NCBI RefSeq assembly: GCF_000732725.1
Contig: NZ_JPNB01000002.1
Span: 930,001 to 994,000 of the forward strand
Source: Kineothrix alysoides
GTDB taxonomy: Bacteria > Bacillota > Clostridia > Lachnospirales > Lachnospiraceae
Reading direction: 5' to 3'
Length of the DNA: 64,000 nt
The notes beneath the pieces are model-generated. The model was given only the letters and a program-made list of their open reading frames with translations, did not search any database and was not told where the DNA came from. The position numbers and the translations under genes were made by a program. Position 1 is the stretch's first letter, and each line of letters starts with the position of its first letter. Shown here in pieces: positions 56,809 through 64,000 of the stretch.

Positions 56809-57294
56809 CTAACTCTTGTTCCTCCTTTTATACTCTTCCAGCCTCTCTTCATATACCTTACTTTCGCACCTCGTCTTCACTACCATCACCGCCGTACTGG
56901 CCCCGAAACATATTCCAAAGGACAACACAAACCCAATCCATCCCTGCCAGGAGTATGCCGGGAACCATCCGAAATAAATGATGAAAACGACCATCAACGC
57001 CGTAATACAAATTAGCATAAAAACAGTTCTCATCAAATAAGACAGCTTTCCAAAAAGGCTTTCCTTATAAAAAATTTTCTCTATTGCGGAAATGCAAACA
57101 GAGGATAATAGGAATTCAAGCAGCGTCCGATAGGCAATCCCCTGATTCCCAAGCCGAAACAGCGTGGAAAACCCTGTTTCCTTTTCCCCCACTAATAGAC
57201 CTATCCCTGTAGTCACCAAAATAGTTACTCCAAATATAATAAAGGTCTGCGATACGAACCCCAGTCTGTTTATAATATTTCTTTCTTCCATTCC
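56809..57294 (-). CDS. DUF3021 family membrane protein
   Basis: This 161-residue protein has four transmembrane helices in the DUF3021 pattern: FVSQTFIIFGVTILVTTGIG near 9-28, LLEFLLSSVCISAIEKIF, FMLICITALMVVFIIYFGWFP and WIGFVLSFGICFGASTAVMV. Genes of this family nearly always follow a LytTR regulator gene, as here, and are believed to modulate its activity from the membrane. I start at the ATG that follows AAGGAG; an alternative ATG six codons earlier is possible. Confidence 0.85.
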   Translation of the reverse strand, partial: GMEERNIINRLGFVSQTFIIFGVTILVTTGIGLLVGEKETGFSTLFRLGNQGIAYRTLLEFLLSSVCISAIEKIFYKESLFGKLSYLMRTVFMLICITALMVVFIIYFGWFPAYSWQGWIGFVLSFGICFGASTAVMVVKTRCESKVYEERLEEYKRRNKS

Positions 57295-57317
57295 TTTCTG
57301 CTCCTTTCTCATCGCTC

Positions 57318-57761
57318 TTAACCGACAATATCCAGCTTTTTCTTTATTGTTACCGCATATTGTCTGGATACCATCAGCTTCTCTTCGTTATTCATCGTTA
57401 CCAGTATCCGGCCGTTGAAATCCGATTTAAGAGCCTTTATCTCATTAAAATTGATCAATACAGACTTGCCCGCACGAAAAAATCCCGCGGCTTCCAATTG
57501 TTCCTCCAGTTCATATAATTTCAGCGGCGTCTCATATACTTCATTATCTGTATACAAAAAGGTCTTCTTATCCACCGTATCAATATAGAGAATCTTAGCC
57601 GCCTCCAGTATATACCTCTGTCCTCCCTTTATTCCGGTCAGTTTCTTGTCATATACGTGCAGCAAGGTTACTATTTTCATAATTTCCTCATCCATCTTTT
57701 TACAGTTGATAATGACCTCCGTGTCCTCTTGCCCGGACACTTCATTTACCCGTATTTTCAA
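57318..57761 (-). CDS. LytTR family DNA-binding regulator
   Basis: This 147-residue regulator has a LytTR domain in residues 50-147: AKILYIDTVDKKTFLYTDNEVYET, then FFRAGKSVLINFNEIKALKSDFNGRILVTMNNEEKLMVSRQYA. It lacks a receiver domain, as in the LytTR group that is controlled by DUF3021 membrane proteins. The start is TTG after AGGAGG. The order LytTR, DUF3021, ABC ATPase, ABC permease on one strand indicates a single regulated export module. Confidence 0.9.
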   Translation of the reverse strand: MKIRVNEVSGQEDTEVIINCKKMDEEIMKIVTLLHVYDKKLTGIKGGQRYILEAAKILYIDTVDKKTFLYTDNEVYETPLKLYELEEQLEAAGFFRAGKSVLINFNEIKALKSDFNGRILVTMNNEEKLMVSRQYAVTIKKKLDIVG

Positions 57762-58003
57762 TGAGTACCTCCTGCTATTTGAGTATCGATACTTGTTTCT
57801 ATCAATACTATATGAATTTTATAAAGGTATTTCAATTATATTTTTCTATGTTGTCAAAATCTATGACTAAGTTGTCAGATATAAATTTTAAAATGTCTGA
57901 TAACAAATTACCTTTCTAACATGAAAAGTTACTGTTCTCTGCATTCTCAGTAACACATAATTTCTGCATTTAAATTCGCTCCGTGAACGGTAACCATAAA
58001 AAA

Positions 58004-58067
58004 ATGTAAAATCCACTTGACATCATATGTAAAGCACACTATACTAAAAATGTAAAGCTCACTATAC
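58004..58067 (+). repeat. Three 23-bp-phased promoter repeats upstream of the XRE module
   Basis: ATGTAAAATCCACTTGAC, ATGTAAAGCACACTATAC and ATGTAAAGCTCACTATAC begin exactly 23 bases apart. The ends of the first two contribute the -35 and -10 hexamers. They are likely binding sites of the XRE protein. Confidence 0.7.
58017..58045 (+). promoter_or_regulatory. Promoter of the XRE-membrane protein-CPBP module
   Basis: TTGACA, 17 bases, TATACT. Both hexamers lie at the ends of the phased repeats, so a protein bound to the repeats would cover the promoter. Confidence 0.8.
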
Positions 58068-58087
58068 CAAAAGAAAGGAGTGATTTT

Positions 58088-58297
58088 TTGCAGAACAGAA
58101 TTCAAGAACTAAGAAAACGCCAGAAGGTCACACAAAATGAATTGGCAGATGCTGTAGACGTGACGAGACAGACTATTATTTCACTGGAAAGCGGCAAATA
58201 CAATGCATCTTTGGTTCTTGCCCATAAAATTGCACAATATTTTAATGTATCTATTGAAGAAATGTTTATTTTTGACAAGGAGGACGAAAACTTATGA
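58088..58297 (+). CDS. XRE family transcriptional regulator (YozG-like)
   Basis: This 69-residue single HTH_3 domain protein reads IQELRKRQKVTQNELADAVD, then VTRQTIISLESGKYNASLVLAHKIAQYFNVSIEEMF. It matches the short YozG-type regulators that are found with small membrane protein genes. The start is TTG, with AAAGGAG at ideal spacing. Its stop overlaps the start of the next gene by four bases, so the two are coupled. The three phased repeats upstream suggest autoregulation. Confidence 0.9.
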   Translation: MQNRIQELRKRQKVTQNELADAVDVTRQTIISLESGKYNASLVLAHKIAQYFNVSIEEMFIFDKEDENL

Positions 58298-58779
58298 TGT
58301 GTCTATTTAATGCTTTTGAAAAAAATGTAAAAACAAATGAAGAATATGCGAAAATCCTGCAAAAGAGGATCCATATTTTCTATTGGGTCATCGCCGTCGG
58401 CATCATCACTGCAGCCGTTGCGGTATGCAATGAGCTCTTTTGGTATCTCGGTGAAAATTCATGGCTCGACGGTGTATATACCGGCGTTGGCTCCGGCATG
58501 ATCTGCGTGAGTATAATAAAGATAATAAAATACAAGAAAGTGCTCAAAAACGATATGCTTTTAAAGGAAGAGCGCCTGAAGGTACAGGATGAGCGCAATC
58601 AAATAATAGCGACAAGGGCAATGCAGTCAGCTACCATCGTCCTTTTTATCCTTTCCTACGCAGCACTGCTTATCGCAGGATTTTTCAGCCGCACCATCTT
58701 CTATTGTTTCTGGTGGGTCGTTATCGTTTATTGTTTCTCTTATATCATTTTCAGGAAATATTACAGCAATAAAATATAA
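58294..58779 (+). CDS. Small multi-pass membrane protein paired with XRE regulator
   Basis: This 161-residue protein has four predicted transmembrane helices (near 28-48, 55-75, 112-130 and 135-152). Between the second and third is a charged cytoplasmic segment LLKEERLKVQDERNQIIATRAMQSA, with the D-E-R-x-x-x-I pattern seen in DUF2178/DUF3796-like proteins that accompany YozG-type regulators. The exact family is not certain. The start codon overlaps the XRE stop. It may sense membrane state and control the regulator; this is inference. Confidence 0.7.
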   Translation: MMCLFNAFEKNVKTNEEYAKILQKRIHIFYWVIAVGIITAAVAVCNELFWYLGENSWLDGVYTGVGSGMICVSIIKIIKYKKVLKNDMLLKEERLKVQDERNQIIATRAMQSATIVLFILSYAALLIAGFFSRTIFYCFWWVVIVYCFSYIIFRKYYSNKI

Positions 58780-58830
58780 TAATCAAGCTGAAACAAACAG
58801 AGCTTTCAGCTTCCGAAAGGAAAATAAAGA

Positions 58831-59664
58831 ATGAAAAAATTTTTACAGTACTTTAAATGTCTGCTGCCCCTTATCGCAGGCCTCGCAGTGCAGCTTTTGA
58901 CTGGAATCATTTACAGCATATTGCTAACGGTACAGATAACCGCCCAGATGCCCGGAGCTTCCGGACCGGAGATTCAGGCGGAGGCTGTAGCCCGCTATAT
59001 GGAAGTAACTCCTTCTTTGATTTTAATTTCCCACATAATCACCATTTTTATGGCTGCCCTTTGGTTCTATTTCGTATCGGGCAGAAGACTGCCCGGAAAT
59101 CCTATAAAGGGCTTTTCTTTCCTTACTATTCCCGTCATGCTGCTTTGTATGATAGGGCTGCAATATACCTGCTCCGGCATACTTATGATAATCTCTCATC
59201 TCTCGCCTGATCTGCTTACCGGATATATGCAGCTTTTGGAAGCCAGCGGACTGGAAAGTTTAACACCGTTTACATTAATCGCTACTCTGTTCTTTGCACC
59301 CATAGGAGAAGAGCTTCTCTTTCGCGGGCTGACTCTGCACTGGGCAAAAAAAATCTCCTCCCGGTTCTGGGTTGCCAATCTTCTTCAGGCAATGTGCTTC
59401 GGCATCTTTCACGCGAATATCGTTCAGGGGATTTATGCCATGCTCATGGGATTGGTATTCGGTTATGTTCGGGAGAAATATCAATCTTTGTACGCTTCCA
59501 TTTTACTCCATGCTTTGGTCAACCTCTGCGGTACGATTATTTCAGGACTTTTACTCCCCGACTTGGAACCTGGTCTCGGAATGTCCTTTGCCATCTTGTG
59601 CGGCTCATCCATTGTACTGGCTGCCGGGCTTAAGCTCATGCAAAAAGATACTGAAAAAATTTAA
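58831..59664 (+). CDS. CPBP family intramembrane metalloprotease
   Basis: This 277-residue membrane protein has seven or eight helices and the ABI/CPBP motifs: GEELLFRGLTLHW near residue 156 (E-E-x-x-x-R), CFGIFHANIVQGIYAMLMGLVFGYV near 190 (F-x-x-x-H) and ILLHALVNLCG near 230 (H-x-x-x-N). CPBP enzymes process CAAX-like or peptide substrates, and many give immunity to bacteriocins. AAAGGAAA precedes the ATG. It follows the XRE-membrane pair after about 50 bases on the same strand, so it is likely the effector of that module. Confidence 0.88.
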   Translation: MKKFLQYFKCLLPLIAGLAVQLLTGIIYSILLTVQITAQMPGASGPEIQAEAVARYMEVTPSLILISHIITIFMAALWFYFVSGRRLPGNPIKGFSFLTIPVMLLCMIGLQYTCSGILMIISHLSPDLLTGYMQLLEASGLESLTPFTLIATLFFAPIGEELLFRGLTLHWAKKISSRFWVANLLQAMCFGIFHANIVQGIYAMLMGLVFGYVREKYQSLYASILLHALVNLCGTIISGLLLPDLEPGLGMSFAILCGSSIVLAAGLKLMQKDTEKI

Positions 59665-59694
59665 TTCAGTTCGGAAACTTCCGAGGCTTCTGCC

Positions 59695-59742
59695 CGCTCC
59701 TCTATATCGCTTTGCTACTTTGCAAAGCGATATAGAGGAGTG
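59695..59742. repeat. Perfect long palindrome downstream of the CPBP gene
   Basis: CTCCTCTATATCGCTTTGC and its exact complement form a 19-bp stem with a six-base loop; two further pairs (one G-T) extend it. Outside this GCTTC and GAAGC can also pair. No T run follows, so it is unlike a simple terminator. It may terminate both converging genes or be a dispersed repeat. Confidence 0.7.
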
Positions 59743-59810
59743 AAGCTGACGAAACAGACAGCAAAATAAGCAGTGCCGTTTGACTGATTGCCAGCGGTGC
59801 ACAGCATCAC

Positions 59811-61181
59811 TTACATTCTTTTTATCGCCTCAAAAGCCAGCTCTGATCTTTCACACTCACTAGGTAAAAGGGTAATCTGATAACAAAGTTTACTGCCCTT
59901 CATTTTCTCGGCAGCATAGCTTAACCCATTTGTTCTCTCATCCAAAAACGCGGTATCGATTTGGTTTGGATCTCCCAGCAAAATTACTTTTGTTCCCTTT
60001 CCGGCCCTGGTTATAATACCCGTTATCTGTTTAGGTGTCATGTTTTGAGCCTCATCTATAATTAGATATGTATCTACAAAGGATCTTCCTCTTATGAAAT
60101 TCATGGCTTCTGCCGTAATAATGCCCCTGTCAAAAATTTCCTCGGTTTTTCCTTTCAGTTCTTTTTCATTCTTATATCGTTCTTCCTCATTTGAATCAAG
60201 CAATTGTTCCAAGTTGTCTATAATTGGCCTCATAAGAGGAGATATCTTTTCTTGTTCGCTGCCTGGCAAAAAGCCTATATCTGCATCAAATTGAGCATTA
60301 GGTCTAGTCACCAGGATTTTTCGATAGTCAATCTGTGAAGAATTCATAAGTTTTTCTAGTCCTACCGCCAAAGAATAAAAGGTCTTTGATGTCCCTGCCA
60401 TTCCTTTTACTATAACAAGCGGAATTTTATCCGCATCTTCCATTAATGCCTCTTGCAAAAAATATTGTCCGGCATTTCTGGGGGTTATGCCGTAGGGTTT
60501 ACATTTCCTATAGGCAAGGGGGATGATTTTTTCTCCGTCATATCTTCCAAGCTGTGTTTTATTATTCGATTGGTCTGCACGTAACGTTACGAATTCATTT
60601 ACAATCAACTTGACAGATTGTTTGTTTCCTTTTTCGTCTGTCTGATATATTTCTGATGAGGGAATTCCCTTCTTCTTAAAATCTTTAAATACTTCTTCCG
60701 GTACAAATACTTCCCTGCGTCCAAGATATGTTGCTTCTTCACCGGGTACCTGCTCTGTAGTAAAATCTTCTGCTTTTATACCGATTATTTGTGCCTTCAT
60801 CCGAAGTAAAATATCTTTGGTTACCAAAATAACTTGTTCCGAGCGCTCTTGCAATCCCTTGCATACTTTTAGAATACGATTATCCATCTTATTCTCCGGT
60901 AAAGCTTCAGGAAGTGATACATCTACACAGTTGGTTTCAACACGCAGCGTTCCGCCGCTTTTTAAATTTACTCCTTTTAACAAATCTCCTTCGATACAAA
61001 GTCTCTCTAAATATCGTATAGCTTCTCTTGCATTAGCTCCCTTTTCTCCCTCAGCCTTTTTAAGACCATCCAATTCTTCCAATACAACGAGAGGAATCAC
61101 CAAATGATTGTCTTCAAAACATTCCAGGGCATAAGGTGCCTGAATTAAAACATTTGTATCGATAAGATAAGTTTTTGTCAT
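59811..61181 (-). CDS. PhoH family protein with N-terminal PIN domain
   Basis: This 456-residue PhoH2-type protein combines a PIN ribonuclease domain (residues 1-140: YLIDTNVLIQAPYALECFED and VIPLVVLEELDGLKKAEG) with a PhoH ATPase/helicase domain (250-456). Walker A is VKGMAGTSKTFYSLAVGL near residue 260; the common family form is G-x-A-G-T-G-K-T, so a serine stands in place of the third glycine. Walker B is TYLIIDEAQNMTPKQI near 370. By family it is a sequence-specific RNA helicase/RNase. AAAAGGAG precedes the start. Confidence 0.92.
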   Translation of the reverse strand: MTKTYLIDTNVLIQAPYALECFEDNHLVIPLVVLEELDGLKKAEGEKGANAREAIRYLERLCIEGDLLKGVNLKSGGTLRVETNCVDVSLPEALPENKMDNRILKVCKGLQERSEQVILVTKDILLRMKAQIIGIKAEDFTTEQVPGEEATYLGRREVFVPEEVFKDFKKKGIPSSEIYQTDEKGNKQSVKLIVNEFVTLRADQSNNKTQLGRYDGEKIIPLAYRKCKPYGITPRNAGQYFLQEALMEDADKIPLVIVKGMAGTSKTFYSLAVGLEKLMNSSQIDYRKILVTRPNAQFDADIGFLPGSEQEKISPLMRPIIDNLEQLLDSNEEERYKNEKELKGKTEEIFDRGIITAEAMNFIRGRSFVDTYLIIDEAQNMTPKQITGIITRAGKGTKVILLGDPNQIDTAFLDERTNGLSYAAEKMKGSKLCYQITLLPSECERSELAFEAIKRM

Positions 61182-61351
61182 ATAAGCAACTCTCCTTTTT
61201 TAGTTTTCAATTTTCAGACTACTCTTTCAGTTTCACTCATATTTATATTTATATCTATCCTTTTTATGTAAAATATATGTCAAGTTATCGGTATTATTTA
61301 ACTGACTGCCATTCTCGCCAACACTAAAGCAGACAGGCATACGAACGAATG

Positions 61352-61391
61352 AAAAAGGTTCCAACACGTTTGTCAACCTGCCAGAACCTTT
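61352..61391 (-). terminator. Terminator downstream of the small conserved gene
   Basis: On the minus strand AAAGGTTC pairs with GAACCTTT across an inner region that can also pair in part, followed by TTTTC. It separates the small gene from phoH. Confidence 0.6.
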
Positions 61392-61398
61392 CCATTTC

Positions 61399-61620
61399 TT
61401 ATAAGATGCCCGGTCCGTCAAAAAGATTCCTAAGCGCTGCATCATCATCTTCCGCAAGGGAATTGACGATACGATCCATTTCTCTTTTCGATTTTACCTT
61501 CCTGCTTTTTGCAATTGCCTGTTCCTTTTCTGCCTCGGTCATTTTAGCAAATCTGTCCATTGCACTCTGATTCATGGCAAGAGATAGTCCGAAGCCTATG
61601 GGAAGCTGTTGATTATCCAT
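61399..61620 (-). CDS. Small conserved hypothetical protein
   Basis: This 73-residue soluble protein begins MDNQQLPIGFGLSLAMNQSA and continues with MDRFAKMTEAEKEQAIAKSRKVKSKREMDRIVNSLAE. I recall similar short proteins with an N-terminal LPIGFG block in Lachnospiraceae, without known function. I start at the ATG after AAGGGGCG; the 24 codons upstream lack a binding site. It has its own terminator. No domain can be named. Confidence 0.65.
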   Translation of the reverse strand: MDNQQLPIGFGLSLAMNQSAMDRFAKMTEAEKEQAIAKSRKVKSKREMDRIVNSLAEDDDAALRNLFDGPGIL

Positions 61621-61766
61621 AATTTCGCCCCTTTCAAATACTTTCTGATGCTTTTTTCCATGAACCGTCCGTTCATAATGAGTAAAAAACACTCATGGTT
61701 AGTATTTGAAAACAAAGGCTTTATCAACCATCCTCTTTTTTCCATGGATGCTATTTTTCGGAAATT

Positions 61767-62144
61767 TTATTTTTTCTGCATGGCTTCATGCTCTCTTTTC
61801 AGCTCTTCAAAAAGTTGCAAGGCGTTCCAGAAACGGTTTGTTGGAGTAAGCACCGCTTTGCAGTTTACCCTCTGCACCTTGTTTTTGCGAAAACCGGCTA
61901 ACACATTGTCAATCTGCTCTCCCGACAGCCCTGCAAATACCATCATCTCACTGTCCAGTTCATTTCCCTCGTACCTCTCTTCCAAGGCTTTCACTTCCTC
62001 GTCTCCCGCATAATAACCGATAGGATTCAGATATTCCTCCTTCGGAATTTCCTTTATCGAGAGGTGCTGCACGAGCAATATTCTTTTTACCTGTTCCCTA
62101 TAAAGTTTATCCTGAAAATTATATAATAAAACTGTTGCTTTCAT
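61767..62144 (-). CDS. DUF3783 domain-containing protein
   Basis: This 125-residue protein matches the DUF3783 layout: MKATVLLYNFQDKLYREQVKRIL at the start, then MMVFAGLSGEQIDNVLAGFRKN near residue 68 and VNCKAVLTPTNRFWNALQLFEELKREH at the C terminus. The function is unknown. AGGAGG precedes the start at good spacing. It lies upstream of the small hypothetical gene on the same strand, with about 145 bases between. Confidence 0.75.
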   Translation of the reverse strand: MKATVLLYNFQDKLYREQVKRILLVQHLSIKEIPKEEYLNPIGYYAGDEEVKALEERYEGNELDSEMMVFAGLSGEQIDNVLAGFRKNKVQRVNCKAVLTPTNRFWNALQLFEELKREHEAMQKK

Positions 62145-62259
62145 AGCCCCTGCCTCCTGATGTTTTACGTATTATTAAATCGGATAAGTATTTGATTGGA
62201 GCACTATCTGGTTGATAAACGTACCCTAAAATAAATATCTGATTAGACAAATATATAAT

Positions 62260-62961
62260 TTATATGCCATAAATAAATTTTTCTATCTTCTTTTCTTCAA
62301 TATTAGGATTCAGCGTGTATAAGTGGCTTTCTATTTCTCTATAAGCGTTTCCCGGGGTAAGCCGAGCCGTGTTTCCCGTGATTTCCCCGTCAAAATATTC
62401 CTCAGTAGTACAAAACACGGTAGATGACCATCCATATTCCTGTCCTTCGAACGATATTTTCCTCGCTCTGCCGCATACCGTGATGAACATTCCCATTTGC
62501 AGCTCCGTAATAGCGCGGTCAAACTTGGACTTGTCCTCTTTTTTCACTTCGCCTATTTTTTTGATTGCATGAAGAGGAATCGCCCCCTTGTCGGAAACGA
62601 TTTTATATATCTTTTTTGCATAGGTGCTTATCTTTCCTTCCTCGTAGATTTCCTCAAAGCTCCTTCCCTTCCTTCTCGCTGCATAGAAGTAAGGGTACCA
62701 TTCCTTCGTAATGTATCCGCTCTTTTTAAAAAACAGTTTTCCATATGCAATATCGTCGAATTCATCCAATACCCGGATTCTCCATTCCCATGGGTCGGTA
62801 TCCGGCTTTTCCGTATGCCACTCGATTTCCTCTCCGAACAGACTGCATAGGGAAAAAATTCCTTCGTCGTTTTCTCCGCCCATACTCATTCCTGCCAGGC
62901 GCAGGGCCGAAACAAAATCTTCATAGCAGTGTATTGATGGTATTTTTTTCATTTTATCCAT
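62260..62961 (-). CDS. AlkZ-related protein
   Basis: This 233-residue protein matches a Firmicute group related to AlkZ/YcaQ winged-helix DNA glycosylases. Typical are DTDPWEWRIRVLDEFDDIAYGK near residue 55, YITKEWYPYFYAARRKGRSFEE near 83 and ELQMGMFITVCGR near 153. The Q-x-Q catalytic motif of AlkZ is not evident, so glycosylase activity is uncertain. AAGGAG precedes the ATG; a second ATG three codons in is also possible. Confidence 0.75.
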   Translation of the reverse strand: MDKMKKIPSIHCYEDFVSALRLAGMSMGGENDEGIFSLCSLFGEEIEWHTEKPDTDPWEWRIRVLDEFDDIAYGKLFFKKSGYITKEWYPYFYAARRKGRSFEEIYEEGKISTYAKKIYKIVSDKGAIPLHAIKKIGEVKKEDKSKFDRAITELQMGMFITVCGRARKISFEGQEYGWSSTVFCTTEEYFDGEITGNTARLTPGNAYREIESHLYTLNPNIEEKKIEKFIYGI

Positions 62962-63148
62962 GAATCAGGCTCCTTATTAAAATTTATAAATTATTAAATA
63001 TTATTTGAAATATACAAATTGTGCTTTGCGAAAAAAAGCGTATAATGGTAGCAAGCATCGTAACTTTTAAAAAACAGTAAAATTTTTAATGAAAAATTTA
63101 CACTTATGTATTATACTATTCTTTGACGCTACGGTCAGGAGGAGATTT

Positions 63149-63811
63149 ATGTCGGATTTTACGGTTTTAGTTGTTAATACTTTTTCTGCATATATAGGGG
63201 TTATTCCCTTTCTTATTATATTGCAAATATTTTTCTGGAAGTATAAGCTCCCGAAGCGCCATCAGTTCGGGCTTTATATTTATTCCTTAGCTATCTGCAC
63301 CATTTTAATGGCCTCGGATACCCCTTCCTTATATCAGGTGGATTTCTATCCGACCTTTAATTTCATACCCTTTTACGGCTTTGGGGACAATTTAGAGCAT
63401 TACATTCAATGCTTTTTGATATTTTTACCCTTCGGTTTGCTGCTCCCGACCTTATGGAAGCAGTTTCAGCCTGCAAAGGAAACGCTCATCTCCGGCATTT
63501 TGTTTTCCTTATTAATAGAAATATCACAGATATATTGTCTTGCTACTACCGCGACCACGGATATCACCGACGTCATTATGAATACCCTCGGAACCTTGTC
63601 CGGTTATTTCATCTTCCTTCAGGTGAAGGATATGCGTTTTATGGGCCGGATGTGTCTGGATTCCGAAGATACCTCTCTTAAGAACCTTTCCAGATTTGAG
63701 GTCTATATTTACCTCTTTACCCCCTGGCTCATTACCTTCTTGCTGACACCCTTTATATCCAACGCAATTTGGGATTTTCTCTGGGATACGGTCATCGGTA
63801 TTCCTCTCTAA
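63149..63811 (+). CDS. VanZ family protein
   Basis: This 220-residue membrane protein has five or six helices and the VanZ pattern: FNFIPFYGFGDNLEHYIQCFLIFLPFGLLLPTL near residues 72-104 and LLIEISQIYCLATTATTDITDVIMNTLGTLSGY near 136-168. These hold the conserved N-F-x-P, E-x-x-Q and T-D-x-x-D-x-x-x-N-x-x-G residues. VanZ homologues give low-level teicoplanin tolerance in some hosts. I start at the ATG after AGGAGGAG. Its 3' end overlaps the debranching enzyme gene by 20 bases on the other strand. Confidence 0.88.
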   Translation: MSDFTVLVVNTFSAYIGVIPFLIILQIFFWKYKLPKRHQFGLYIYSLAICTILMASDTPSLYQVDFYPTFNFIPFYGFGDNLEHYIQCFLIFLPFGLLLPTLWKQFQPAKETLISGILFSLLIEISQIYCLATTATTDITDVIMNTLGTLSGYFIFLQVKDMRFMGRMCLDSEDTSLKNLSRFEVYIYLFTPWLITFLLTPFISNAIWDFLWDTVIGIPL

Positions 63812-64000
63812 GAATGTCCTCCGTATACGCTCTCAGTATCTCGCCTACACTCCATGCTTGTGCGTAGCATCCTCTGGAAATATGGGGGGAGTCCCCATCG
63901 AAAATCTCTGCAATGGAACCGATGCACCCATCCCACATATGATCTTCTGCCGGCTCTAACAGCTTTCTTGCAAACAGCTTGCTCTCTTTACTGTACCCGT
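63792..64000 (-). CDS. Glycogen debranching enzyme, C-terminal fragment
   Basis: Only the last 69 codons are inside the window. They read GCIGSIAEIFDGDSPHISRGCYAQAWSVGEILRAYTEDI near the end, matching the C terminus of bacterial amylo-alpha-1,6-glucosidases (GDE_C), where E-I-F-D-G and R-G-C-x-A-Q-A-W-S-V are conserved. It would remove alpha-1,6 branches from glycogen, complementing glgB in this window. The 5' part lies beyond the edge. Confidence 0.85.
   Translation of the reverse strand, partial: GYSKESKLFARKLLEPAEDHMWDGCIGSIAEIFDGDSPHISRGCYAQAWSVGEILRAYTEDILREEYR

Larger units (their letters stand above)
57762..58087. other. Divergent intergenic region between LytTR and XRE genes
   Basis: The half near the LytTR gene is AT-rich, with no promoter that I can call confidently. 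The half near the XRE gene holds three 18-base direct repeats with a 23-base period overlapping a consensus promoter. No coding potential is visible. Confidence 0.6.

Noticed and set aside
56349-57418. Plus-strand reading frames over the ABC and DUF3021 genes
   Set aside because: They are antisense to well-supported genes and lack family similarity.

Overview
The window looks like a chromosomal segment from a low-to-mid GC, spore-lineage Firmicute, most likely a Lachnospiraceae (Clostridium cluster XIVa) member. This rests on the gene content: a BofA-family protein beside a DUF2508 gene, a Gram-positive Tad pilus locus with DUF5702 and DUF6382/FHA proteins, a DUF6240-flagellin-FliS group, an AlkZ-related protein, strong AGGAGG-type ribosome binding sites, and tRNA genes without encoded CCA. 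Species assignment is inference. I saw no insertion sequence, prophage, integrase or CRISPR array.

Layout. 1-5.4 kb holds accessory metabolic genes: a partial AzlC exporter, a beta-lactamase-fold hydrolase, a GNAT, an MBL hydrolase, a nucleoside phosphorylase, a CPBP remnant and a PlsC acyltransferase. 5.4-12.1 kb is one minus-strand stable-RNA operon read as 16S - 5S - 23S - tRNA Asp, Val, Thr, Tyr, fMet, Phe, Lys. It has three tandem sigma-A promoters and long processing stems around 16S and 23S. The 5S gene lies between 16S and 23S, not after 23S. 12.4-19.3 kb holds an AraC-VOC fusion, a GNAT, tRNA-Ser, a second PlsC, the two subunits of a class I fumarase, and HIT, SCP2, flavodoxin-like and rhomboid proteins.

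19.4-29.75 kb is a minus-strand Tad (Flp) pilus operon: two A24 prepilin peptidases, a TadZ-like protein, TadA, TadB, TadC, Flp pilin, DUF5702, two TadE-like pseudopilins and an FHA protein. One pseudopilin carries Cys/His-rich repeats. 29.8-35.4 kb has bofA, a DUF2508 gene, fliS, flagellin and a 1064-residue DUF6240 protein. 35.5-40.4 kb holds glgB and a large TPR protein with a degenerate AAA module. A glycogen debranching enzyme fragment closes the window at 64 kb.

40.4-54.2 kb holds ksgA, tatD, tRNA-Lys, rarA, AraC/GyrI and WYL regulators, an NYN/OST-HTH protein, an OGG-type glycosylase, a Rieske-FAD oxidoreductase, an XRE/diguanylate cyclase divergent pair and a metal exporter-Fur operon with a visible promoter, operator and structured leader. 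54.3-64 kb holds a DUF89 protein, a LytTR-DUF3021-ABC exporter module, an XRE-membrane protein-CPBP module with three 23-bp-phased promoter repeats, PhoH, small conserved proteins and VanZ.

Structured DNA not explained by genes includes a 115-bp tandem repeat that enters the end of ksgA and has a diverged copy near 13.3 kb, iterated short stem-loops in the rRNA spacers, and a perfect 19-bp-stem palindrome near 59.7 kb.
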